A stretch of 41,147 nt of DNA from Bacteroidales bacterium (lineage in GTDB: Bacteria > Bacteroidota > Bacteroidia > Bacteroidales > Bacteroidaceae), in NCBI GenBank assembly GCA_004557285.1, contig SFEK01000001.1, positions 1 to 41,147 on the forward strand, written 5' to 3'. A program made the position numbers and the translations under genes. Each line of letters opens with the position of its first letter. The first letter of the stretch is position 1. The notes beneath the pieces were generated by a model. It was given only the letters and a program-made list of their open reading frames with translations, searched no databases and was not told the origin of the DNA. Below are positions 8,160-15,695 of the stretch, piece after piece.

Positions 8160-8808
8160 TATAACCTAATGCCTCCTTACATTTATCGGTGATGGCCTGC
8201 CAGTTGCCTGCAGCCACAACGTCTTTGGGGAAGAGTTTTGAACCCATACCCACGCAGAACACGCCAGCCTTGAACCAGCCGGTGAGGTTCTCCTCATCGG
8301 GCGATACACCACCGGTGACCATCAGTTTTGACCATGGCATGGGAGCGAGCAGACCTTTGACCAGTTTGGTGCCAAGCACATCGCCGGGGAATACCTTGCA
8401 GAGGTCGCATCCCACCTCCTGGGCGAAACCTACCTCCGACACGCTTCCGCATCCTGGGGTATAGGCCACAAGACGGCGGTTGCATATCTTGGCGATTTCG
8501 GGGTTGAACAGCGGGCCTACGATGAAGTTGGCACCCAGCTGCAGGTAAAGGGCGGCGGTAGCGGGATCTACGATAGAGCCTACGCCGACAGCCATCTCAG
8601 GACATTCTACAGCGGCAAATTTTACCACTTCTTCAAACACCTCGTGGGCAAAGTCACCACGGTTGGTGAACTCAAAGGCGCGCACACCACCATCGTAACA
8701 AGCCTTGACCACTTGTTTTGCCACCTCAGCATCCTTGTGATAGAACACAGGCACCATGCCCGTTGAACCCATCTTGCTGAGTACTGCTATCTTATCGAAT
8801 TTTGCCAT
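8140..8808 (-). CDS. eda: KDPG/4-hydroxy-2-oxoglutarate aldolase
   Basis: This 222-residue class I aldolase splits 2-keto-3-deoxy-6-phosphogluconate into pyruvate and glyceraldehyde-3-phosphate, the last step of the Entner-Doudoroff and hexuronate routes. The Schiff-base lysine is K138 in CKVFPG and the catalytic Glu is E46 in RAFEFTNR. The length is normal. It lies 39 bases after the KDG kinase gene, which makes its substrate, and its last codons overlap the TTG start of the sensor gene. The AAGGAGG near its 3' end probably serves as the ribosome site of that sensor. Confidence 0.95.
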   Translation of the reverse strand: MAKFDKIAVLSKMGSTGMVPVFYHKDAEVAKQVVKACYDGGVRAFEFTNRGDFAHEVFEEVVKFAAVECPEMAVGVGSIVDPATAALYLQLGANFIVGPLFNPEIAKICNRRLVAYTPGCGSVSEVGFAQEVGCDLCKVFPGDVLGTKLVKGLLAPMPWSKLMVTGGVSPDEENLTGWFKAGVFCVGMGSKLFPKDVVAAGNWQAITDKCKEALGYIAKVRG

Positions 8809-8847
8809 TTTTACTTTTCTTTCTTTGATGTTTTGTTTCTACTTAAA

Positions 8848-9873
8848 TTATCTCTGTACACGACCTGAGGCATCGCCACCGGCAAGATTTTCCACCTCTT
8901 CGGCAGACATCAGGTTGAAGTCGCCGGGGATGGTGTGCTTCAAGGCAGAAGCAGCCACGGCAAATTCGAGGGCCTTGCCCTGGTTGTCGGGATAGGTAAG
9001 CAGACCGTGAATCAAGCCACCTGCAAACGAGTCGCCACCACCAACACGGTCGATGATAGGCATGATGTCATAGTGCTTGCTCTGATAAAACTCCTTGCCG
9101 TTGTAGATGAGGGCCTTCCAGCCGTTGTGAGTGGCCGAAAGCGACTCGCGGAGTGTAGATACCACATACTTGAAGCCAAACTCCTTCATCATGCCTTCGA
9201 AGATGCCATAGTAGCCCTCGGCATCTGTCTTGCCGCCTTCAACGTCGGCATCGGGCTTATAACCCAGGCAGAGCTGTGCATCCTCTTCGTTGCCGATGCA
9301 CACATCGACATATTTCATCAAAGGCTTCATGATGCTCTGTGCCTTCTCGGATGTCCACAGCTTCTTGCGGAAGTTGAGGTCAACGCTGACCGTCACGCCA
9401 TGACGCTTGGCAGCCTCACAGGCCAGACGTGTAAGCTCGGCAGCCTTGTCGCTGATGGCAGGAGTGATGCCACTCCAATGGAACCACTGGGCACCCTCCA
9501 TGATGGCATCAAAATCGAAGTCTGATGGGTCGGCCTCGGCGATGGAGCTGTGTGCACGGTCGTAAACTACCTTTGAAGGACGCATACTTGCACCTGTTTC
9601 GAGGAAATAGATGCCCAGACGGTCGCCACCACGGGCGATGAAGTTGGTGTTCACCCCATAACGGCGCAAAGCGTTGAGGGCACATTGTCCGATTTCGTGC
9701 TTGGGCAGCTTGGTCACGAAATAAGCCTCATGGCCATAGTTGGCTGCGCTTACGGCCACATTGGCCTCACCACCACCATATACTACATCAAATGAATCAC
9801 TCTGAATGAATCTCTTCTGACCGGGAGAAGAAAGGCGGAGCATAATCTCGCCTAATGTTACGACTTTAGCCAT
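8848..9873 (-). CDS. kdgK: 2-dehydro-3-deoxygluconokinase (KDG kinase)
   Basis: This 341-residue PfkB-family sugar kinase phosphorylates 2-keto-3-deoxygluconate to KDPG. It shows the first PfkB signature around GGGEANVAV (33-41) and the second as DRVGGGDSFAGG (275-286), with catalytic base D281. The family includes other sugar kinases, but the adjacent aldolase and the divergent altronate dehydratase make KDG the likely substrate. It is the first gene of the minus-strand operon and has its own consensus promoter at 9927-9958. Confidence 0.93.
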   Translation of the reverse strand: MAKVVTLGEIMLRLSSPGQKRFIQSDSFDVVYGGGEANVAVSAANYGHEAYFVTKLPKHEIGQCALNALRRYGVNTNFIARGGDRLGIYFLETGASMRPSKVVYDRAHSSIAEADPSDFDFDAIMEGAQWFHWSGITPAISDKAAELTRLACEAAKRHGVTVSVDLNFRKKLWTSEKAQSIMKPLMKYVDVCIGNEEDAQLCLGYKPDADVEGGKTDAEGYYGIFEGMMKEFGFKYVVSTLRESLSATHNGWKALIYNGKEFYQSKHYDIMPIIDRVGGGDSFAGGLIHGLLTYPDNQGKALEFAVAASALKHTIPGDFNLMSAEEVENLAGGDASGRVQR

Positions 9874-9926
9874 TTTCTGATTTGAATTAATTTTGTTTTG
9901 TTAATGTATAATTTGTTTTTTGTTTA

Positions 9927-9958
9927 CAAAGTTAGCGTTTTCATCAGTATTGAGCAAA
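9927..9958 (-). promoter_or_regulatory. Promoter of the kdgK operon
   Basis: Read on the minus strand, TTTG (9958-9955), 20 bases, then TAACTTTG (9934-9927) fits the Bacteroidetes consensus. The leader to the kdgK ATG is about 50 AT-rich bases. It faces away from the promoter of the LacI-type regulator. Confidence 0.65.
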
Positions 9959-10003
9959 TAATTCCACAAAAAAAAACTCTTTTTTTGAAAAATACCGCCG
10001 TGT

Positions 10004-10036
10004 TTTCGCACAATTCAGTTTTTATTGTTATATTTG
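10004..10036 (+). promoter_or_regulatory. Promoter of the LacI-type regulator gene
   Basis: TATATTTG at 10029-10036 fits TAnnTTTG. A weaker upstream element, TTTCG at 10004-10008, lies 20 bases before it. Confidence 0.5.
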
Positions 10037-10049
10037 CGGTGGATTAAAG

Positions 10050-10061
10050 GTCAACTTTGAC
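10050..10061. promoter_or_regulatory. Operator-like inverted repeat upstream of lacI-type gene
   Basis: GTCAA-CT-TTGAC is an inverted repeat with 5-base arms, about 14 bases downstream of the -7 box. Its place in the leader suits autoregulation by the LacI-type protein, but I found no clear second copy at the kdgK promoter. Confidence 0.3.
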
Positions 10062-10095
10062 TAACTGAACATCGAACGACATCAAGCGTAAGCCT

Positions 10096-11160
10096 ATGAA
10101 CGAGAAAATAAGAATCAAGGATATTGCCGAAAAATCAGGTGTTTCTGTAGGAACAGTTGATAGGGTGTTGCACAACCGACCCAACGTGTCGAAAGAGGCA
10201 CGCGAAAAGGTGGAGGCCGTGCTCCAGAGCATCAACTACCAGCCCAACGTGTATGCCAGCGCCCTGGCATACAACAAATCATATACCTTCTTTTGCCTCA
10301 TCCCCAAACATGAGTCGGAGGCCTACTGGGCCGAGATTGAAGAGGGGGCCATGAAAGCCTGTGAGGCAAGGCGCGACTTTCAGGTGCATCTGGAAATGAT
10401 GTACTTCAACCGTTTCGACAACAACACGTTCATCAAGGCAGGTAAAGAATGCCTGAACGCACAACCCAGCGGCGTGATCATCGTGCCAACCGACCTTGAG
10501 GTGACCCGCAAGTTTACCGACAAACTGCACGAGCTGCATATACCTTTTATCTTATTAGACTCTTACATGCCCGACCTCAAGCCGCTGTCGTTCTATGGGC
10601 AAGACTCGTTCAGCAGCGGATATTTCGCCGCCAAGATGCTCATGCTCATCGCATCGCAGGAAAAGGAAATCATGCTGATGAAACAGACCAAAAACGGCAA
10701 GGTGGCCAGCAAACAGCAGGATAACCGCGAGGTGGGGTTCAGACATTACATGCAAGACCATTTTCCACAGATCAAAATCATCGAGCTCGACCTGCCGCTC
10801 GACAAGCAGAAGTCTCATTATGAGGAAATCCTGGAACAATTCTTCACCCAGCACCCCAACCTGCACCATTGCATCACCTTGTGCTCGAAAGCACACATCG
10901 TGGGCGAATTTCTGCTCAAGACCAACCGGCGTGACGTGCAAATTATGGGCTATGACATGGTGGAGAAAAACGCCACCTGCCTGAGACTCGGCTCCATGTC
11001 GTTCATCATCGCCCAGCATGCCTTCATGCAGGGCTACAACTGTCTCGACTCGCTCTTCAAGGCCATCGTGCTCAAGAAAAAGGTGGAACCGGTCAACTAT
11101 ATGCCCATCGAACTGCTGACCAAGGAAAACGTGGATTTCTACCGCAGGACTCAACTATAA
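10096..11160 (+). CDS. LacI-family transcriptional regulator
   Basis: This 354-residue repressor-type protein has an N-terminal LacI helix-turn-helix (RIKDIAEKSGVSVGTVDRVL, residues 5-24) and hinge helix, followed by a periplasmic-binding-protein-like sugar sensing domain (about 65-340). It is divergent from kdgK-eda and 66 bases upstream of uxaA, so it probably controls uronate catabolism in response to an intermediate such as KDG or a uronate. The ligand is inferred from context only. Confidence 0.9.
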   Translation: MNEKIRIKDIAEKSGVSVGTVDRVLHNRPNVSKEAREKVEAVLQSINYQPNVYASALAYNKSYTFFCLIPKHESEAYWAEIEEGAMKACEARRDFQVHLEMMYFNRFDNNTFIKAGKECLNAQPSGVIIVPTDLEVTRKFTDKLHELHIPFILLDSYMPDLKPLSFYGQDSFSSGYFAAKMLMLIASQEKEIMLMKQTKNGKVASKQQDNREVGFRHYMQDHFPQIKIIELDLPLDKQKSHYEEILEQFFTQHPNLHHCITLCSKAHIVGEFLLKTNRRDVQIMGYDMVEKNATCLRLGSMSFIIAQHAFMQGYNCLDSLFKAIVLKKKVEPVNYMPIELLTKENVDFYRRTQL

Positions 11161-11226
11161 ATCTCAATACATCTGACAATCAAACCAAAAAAAAGAACCA
11201 TATAAACAACTATTTAAAAAACATTT

Positions 11227-12723
11227 ATGGAAAAAGCTTCATTCATAAAAATCAATCCGGCAGACTCGGTAGTGGTTTGCCTGCGCCCTTTCAACAAGGG
11301 AGAACAAATCAACGTTGACGGAAAAGACATCACCCTGGCACAGGACACACCTGCCGGGCACAAGGTGCTCATCAACGACACAGCCAAGGGCGAAAACATC
11401 ATCAAATATGGCTACCCCATCGGACATGCCATGGACAACCTCAAGGCCGGCGAATGGGTGAACGAGAACAACCTGAAGACCAACCTCTCGGGCACGCTGA
11501 CCTACGAATACAAGCCTGTGGATGAAAAACTCGACATTGCCAACGACAACCTCACCTTCAACGGATATGTGCGCAAGAACGGCGAGGTGGGCATACGCAA
11601 CGAGGTGTGGATTGTGCCCACCGTGGGCTGTGTCAACGGCATCGCCGAGCGTCTGGCGGCCACGCTGGAGGCTGAAACCCGCCTGGAGGGCATCGACGCC
11701 GTGCATGCCTGGCACCACAACTATGGCTGCTCGCAGCTGAGCGAAGACCATGAGAACACCCGCAAGGTGCTGCGCGACATCGTGCTGCACCCCAACGCAG
11801 GAGCCGTGCTCATCCTCAGTCTGGGATGCGAGAACAACCAGCCCGAAGAGTTTGAGAAACTCCTGGGCGACTACGACAGGGAGCGCATCAAGATTCTCGT
11901 GGCCCAGAAGGTGCAGGGCAACGAGGTGGAAGAGGGCATGAAGATACTGCGCTCGCTCTACGACATCGCCAAGAACGACAAGCGCACCGCCTGCCCGCTG
12001 AGCGAACTGCGCATCGGACTGAAATGTGGCGGCAGCGACGGCTTCAGCGGCATCACGGCCAATCCGCTGGTGGGCGAGTTTTCCGACTATATCGTGGCCC
12101 AAGGCGGCACGTCTATCCTTACCGAGGTGCCCGAGATGTTTGGTGCAGAAACCATTCTCATGAACCGCTGCGAGAACGAAGCGCTGTTCAACCAGACCGT
12201 GAAACTGGTCAACGACTTCAAGGAATATTTCCTCAGCCACGGCGAACCCGTGGGCGAAAACCCCTCACCCGGCAACAAGGCCGGAGGTATATCAACCCTC
12301 GAAGACAAGGCGCTGGGATGCACACAGAAATGCGGACGCGCTCCCGTGAGCGGAGTGCTGAGCTATGGCGACCGCCTGCAGACCAAGGGGCTCAACCTGC
12401 TTTCGGCTCCCGGCAACGACCTCGTGGCTTCTACAGCCTTGGCAGCAGCAGGATGCCAGATTGTGCTCTTCACCACAGGTCGAGGCACACCTTTCGGCAC
12501 ATTCATCCCTACCATGAAGGTATCGACCAACAGCGACTTGTTCCGCAACAAGCCCAACTGGATTGACTTCAACGCCGGCGAACTGGTCGATGGCACCGAC
12601 ATGAAGACCCTGCTCAGGAAATTTGTCAACAAGATCATCGCCGTGGCCAACGGCGAACAGACCTGTAACGAGAAAAACGGATACAGAGAGATCTCCATCT
12701 TCAAGAATGGAGTGACGCTGTAA
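11227..12723 (+). CDS. uxaA: Altronate dehydratase
   Basis: This 498-residue enzyme dehydrates D-altronate to 2-keto-3-deoxygluconate, the substrate of the neighbouring KDG kinase. It has an N-terminal SAF domain (about 1-90) and a C-terminal galactarate dehydratase/altronate hydrolase domain with conserved cysteine and histidine clusters (HHNYGCSQ, SLGCENN, GLKCGGSDGFSGI, CTQKCGRAP). The length is that of full UxaA. The usual partners UxaB (tagaturonate reductase) and UxaC (uronate isomerase) are not in the window and must be elsewhere if the route from galacturonate is complete. Confidence 0.93.
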   Translation: MEKASFIKINPADSVVVCLRPFNKGEQINVDGKDITLAQDTPAGHKVLINDTAKGENIIKYGYPIGHAMDNLKAGEWVNENNLKTNLSGTLTYEYKPVDEKLDIANDNLTFNGYVRKNGEVGIRNEVWIVPTVGCVNGIAERLAATLEAETRLEGIDAVHAWHHNYGCSQLSEDHENTRKVLRDIVLHPNAGAVLILSLGCENNQPEEFEKLLGDYDRERIKILVAQKVQGNEVEEGMKILRSLYDIAKNDKRTACPLSELRIGLKCGGSDGFSGITANPLVGEFSDYIVAQGGTSILTEVPEMFGAETILMNRCENEALFNQTVKLVNDFKEYFLSHGEPVGENPSPGNKAGGISTLEDKALGCTQKCGRAPVSGVLSYGDRLQTKGLNLLSAPGNDLVASTALAAAGCQIVLFTTGRGTPFGTFIPTMKVSTNSDLFRNKPNWIDFNAGELVDGTDMKTLLRKFVNKIIAVANGEQTCNEKNGYREISIFKNGVTL

Positions 12724-12735
12724 TCCTCTGTAGCC

Positions 12736-12789
12736 GTCGAGGGGGGCTTGCCGGATGGCCCTTGTGGTGTGTCCCAGGCCCTCCTTGAC
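12736..12789 (+). other. Long stem-loop after uxaA
   Basis: GTCGAGGGGGGC (12736-12747) pairs over all 12 positions with GCCCTCCTTGAC (12778-12789), counting two G-T wobbles, around a 30-base loop. No T-run follows. It may slow or end transcription between uxaA and the next gene, or protect the uxaA mRNA 3' end. Confidence 0.4.
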
Positions 12790-12826
12790 CTATATTCATA
12801 GACCTATCAAGTAAACGGAAAAAAGC

Positions 12827-13657
12827 ATGCACATCATCTATCGCAATTTTGTACGACTTCTGGCAGCAGGCTCATTCAACAGCCACGGGCCGGTGGAAAG
12901 CATGTCGCTCTTCAAATGGCAACGCCTGATGGAAGTGGCCCGTTTTCATGGTGTCCACGAATATGTGATGCAGGGCATCATCCGCAGTCAGGAGCAAGGC
13001 TACAACGGCACCCCTTCAACCATCATACAACTGGCCAAGGACGAAGCCGAGAAGAGCGACCACTTTGCCCAACCCTTGCTGCAAGGCGACAACTACCATC
13101 CTGCCCGTAACGACGAGCGCAGGTTCTCCAACTTCATCTACCAGCACAGGTACAACAAAATCGTGTACAACGAGATACACAGCATCGACACCTCGACCAC
13201 CACGCTCGAGCTTCTCGACATCTGCATCAGCCATGTCAACAAGATGTACCTGGAAGGACTGCAGCTCAACGACATCATCACCTTCGGGGCATGGCTGCGG
13301 CAACTGGGCGACAAGACCGACTTTGTGAAGATTGACCAGTGGATAGGCTCCCTGCACATCGGCAAGGCCCTCGACCTGCTGGGCAGCCACCTGGTGGCCC
13401 TGTTCGGTTTCGACAAAGAGGAGATACCCTTCATGAAACGCTACGACGAGCAAGTGTTTCTCACCACCTTCGAGGCGATGAAAGAAGAACTGATGGACGG
13501 ATGTGAACACCTGGCGGCTGAAAAGGGCAGAAAGACGGTGAGCCGTGTATGCCACTCCAACGCCCTGCCGCTGAAATATTTCAAATACAATCCCACAGAG
13601 GCCGCCAGCAAGGTGATGGCCAACATTGCGAGAAGTCTTTCAAATATTGATGAATAA
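12827..13657 (+). CDS. Conserved hypothetical, nucleotidyltransferase-like remnant fold
   Basis: This 276-residue soluble protein has no signal peptide or membrane helix. The C-terminal half (about 160-210: ITFGAWLRQLG, then KALDLLGSHLVALFGF and EEIPF) is reminiscent of the C-terminal part of Bacteroides nucleotidyltransferase_5 proteins (PF14907), but the catalytic GDIDIYV-type core is absent. This is a weak similarity by eye and I do not assign a function. It lies about 100 bases after uxaA, with a stem-loop between, and 56 bases before the GH25 gene, which has its own promoter. Confidence 0.75.
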   Translation: MHIIYRNFVRLLAAGSFNSHGPVESMSLFKWQRLMEVARFHGVHEYVMQGIIRSQEQGYNGTPSTIIQLAKDEAEKSDHFAQPLLQGDNYHPARNDERRFSNFIYQHRYNKIVYNEIHSIDTSTTTLELLDICISHVNKMYLEGLQLNDIITFGAWLRQLGDKTDFVKIDQWIGSLHIGKALDLLGSHLVALFGFDKEEIPFMKRYDEQVFLTTFEAMKEELMDGCEHLAAEKGRKTVSRVCHSNALPLKYFKYNPTEAASKVMANIARSLSNIDE

Positions 13658-13674
13658 CTAATTTTCTCTAATTT

Positions 13675-13707
13675 TTTTTGTTATCACAACGATTAGCTGT
13701 ACCTTTG
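13675..13707 (+). promoter_or_regulatory. Consensus promoter of GH25 lysozyme gene
   Basis: TTTG (ending about 13680), 19 bases, then TACCTTTG at 13700-13707 matches the Bacteroidetes promoter consensus. The start codon at 13714 is only 7 bases from the -7 box, so the mRNA has almost no leader. Confidence 0.65.
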
Positions 13708-13713
13708 CAGGCT

Positions 13714-14421
13714 ATGAGACATTATCTTGCATTAATAGTAACAATATTCTTTCTTGACATACCATATAGTTTCGCACAACGCGCCGAAGGATACCTGCAA
13801 TGTGAAGACACTTGTCGGCACATACACGGCATAGACCTGAGCCACTACCAGGGAGAGGTGTTCTGGGAGCATGTGGGCGACAACAGCAAGATGGCCTACG
13901 TTTATCTCAAGGCCACAGAGGGCAGCACCAACATTGATGCCACCTATGCCAGAAACATCGACCTGGCTCACAGGTATGGACTCAAAGTGGGGTCGTATCA
14001 TTTCTTCCGCCCCAAGACCGAACTGGTGAAGCAACTGGAAAACTTCAAGTCGCAATGCCGACCGGGCGACCAAGACCTTATCCCCATGATTGACATCGAA
14101 ACCACAGGCGGACTGAAGACCGACGAGTTTTGCGACTCGCTGTTCAAGTTTCTCGACCTCGTGGAAAAGGCCTACCGGCAGAAGCCTTTGCTCTACACCT
14201 ACACCAACTTCTACAACAAACACCTTAAAGGCAAAATCAACGACTATAAGCTCATGATTGCCCAATACTCGGACAAGGAGCCGGTGCTCGCCGACGACAA
14301 AGACTACATCATGTGGCAATATACCGCCAAGGGGCGCATCAACGGCATCAACACCTATGTGGACAAAAGCCGATTCATGGGCAGGCACAGCATGAGGGAA
14401 ATCAGGTTCAAGCATTTCTGA
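13714..14421 (+). CDS. GH25 family lysozyme (secreted)
   Basis: This 235-residue glycoside hydrolase of family 25 cuts the MurNAc-GlcNAc bond of peptidoglycan. It has an N-terminal signal peptide (about 1-22, ending FAQ), GIDLSHYQG with D41, LKATEG with E69, YHFF, and the catalytic DIE motif (D127, E129). ATG 13714 is chosen; an in-frame TTG at 13678 falls inside the promoter and would spoil the signal peptide. No cell-wall binding repeats follow the catalytic domain, so it is a minimal periplasmic or exported enzyme. Confidence 0.92.
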   Translation: MRHYLALIVTIFFLDIPYSFAQRAEGYLQCEDTCRHIHGIDLSHYQGEVFWEHVGDNSKMAYVYLKATEGSTNIDATYARNIDLAHRYGLKVGSYHFFRPKTELVKQLENFKSQCRPGDQDLIPMIDIETTGGLKTDEFCDSLFKFLDLVEKAYRQKPLLYTYTNFYNKHLKGKINDYKLMIAQYSDKEPVLADDKDYIMWQYTAKGRINGINTYVDKSRFMGRHSMREIRFKHF

Positions 14422-14495
14422 CCCCGGCACCAACCTATTACCGACAACAAACACATTATAATAATATAGTAACCTCTATAAAATTCCATTAAACC

Positions 14496-15683
14496 ATGGC
14501 AATGATCAAATGTCCAGAATGTGGTCACCAGACCAGCGACAAAGCTCAAACATGCCCCAGCTGCGGCATACAGATAGCAGGCAACATCGTGCGTTGCAGC
14601 AACTGCGGCGAAATTTATTTCAAAGACGAAGTGGTATGCCCACATTGCCACACGGCAAACGCCATGGGCACCACACAACCGGCAGCACCACAGCCTGAGC
14701 CACAACGACCGGCAGCACCACAGGCCAGCACACCACGCCCCAAACCGACTGCACCAACAACCCCTACAACCCCATCCGACAACGACAACGGGAACGGAAA
14801 CGACAGAACAGGCGGCAACAAGAACAACAAGTCGGTTCTCTTTGCCTCGATCGTCATCGCCCTGCTCGTGCTCGGCGTGTGCTTCTATGTGTACAACAAC
14901 GCCCAGAACAACCGCGAACAAGAGGAATATGAGTTTGCCATGAAGAGCAACGACCCCACCGTGCTGCAGACCTATCTCGACAATTACAAGGATGCGCCAC
15001 AGGAGCATCGCGACTCCATCAGCGCACACCTGCTGCTGCTCACACAGCAGGACAAGGACTGGACCGACGCTCTGGTGAACAACTCGAAGACAGCTTTTGA
15101 AAACTATCTCAAGAACCATCCCGACAGTCCGCACAAACAGGAGGCCATGGAGAAAATCGACTCCATCGACTGGGATGTGTGCTGCAAGAACAACACGCCT
15201 GAGGCCTACCAGAAATACATGGACGAGCATAACGACGGCGCACACTACGACGAGGCGCAGGACAAGCTGAAGAAAGCCAAGACACAAGAAGTGACACTTA
15301 GCGAACAGCAGGCCTTGGGCAATCTCTTCCACCGTTTCTTCGTGAGCATCAACAGCAAGGACGAGGGCGGTCTGGTGTCCACCGTCAACGACTATGTGGA
15401 CTTTCTGGGCAAGGCAAGCGCCTCCAAGCAAGACATCGTGGGCTACATGCACAAGCTCTACAAGGAGGATGTGGAGCAGATGGTGTGGAGCCTCGACAAC
15501 AACTACGACATCAGCAAGCGCGAGGTGGGCGACGAGAAATACGAATACACCGTTCGTTTCATGGCCCTGCAGAAGGTGAACAAGACCGACGGCAGCACCA
15601 CAACCACCAAATACAAGATTGATGCCACGGTGAGCCCCGACGGCAAGATCACCCGTATGACGATGAACAAGTTTGTGGAATAA
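14496..15683 (+). CDS. Double zinc-ribbon membrane protein with NTF2-like C-terminal part
   Basis: This 395-residue protein has two zinc ribbons at the N-terminus (C6/C9/C20/C23 and C34/C37/C48/C51), then a disordered Pro/Gln/Thr/Asn-rich linker (53-112), one membrane helix (113-131) and a large C-terminal region with TPR-like helices (about 140-270). The end (about 275-395) may be an NTF2/DUF4878-type fold. The ribbons would be cytoplasmic and the rest periplasmic. The architecture suggests a regulatory or scaffold protein, but no substrate is evident. The 5'-nucleotidase gene starts 12 bases later. Confidence 0.8.
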   Translation: MAMIKCPECGHQTSDKAQTCPSCGIQIAGNIVRCSNCGEIYFKDEVVCPHCHTANAMGTTQPAAPQPEPQRPAAPQASTPRPKPTAPTTPTTPSDNDNGNGNDRTGGNKNNKSVLFASIVIALLVLGVCFYVYNNAQNNREQEEYEFAMKSNDPTVLQTYLDNYKDAPQEHRDSISAHLLLLTQQDKDWTDALVNNSKTAFENYLKNHPDSPHKQEAMEKIDSIDWDVCCKNNTPEAYQKYMDEHNDGAHYDEAQDKLKKAKTQEVTLSEQQALGNLFHRFFVSINSKDEGGLVSTVNDYVDFLGKASASKQDIVGYMHKLYKEDVEQMVWSLDNNYDISKREVGDEKYEYTVRFMALQKVNKTDGSTTTTKYKIDATVSPDGKITRMTMNKFVE

Positions 15684-15695
15684 AAGACATTTGTC

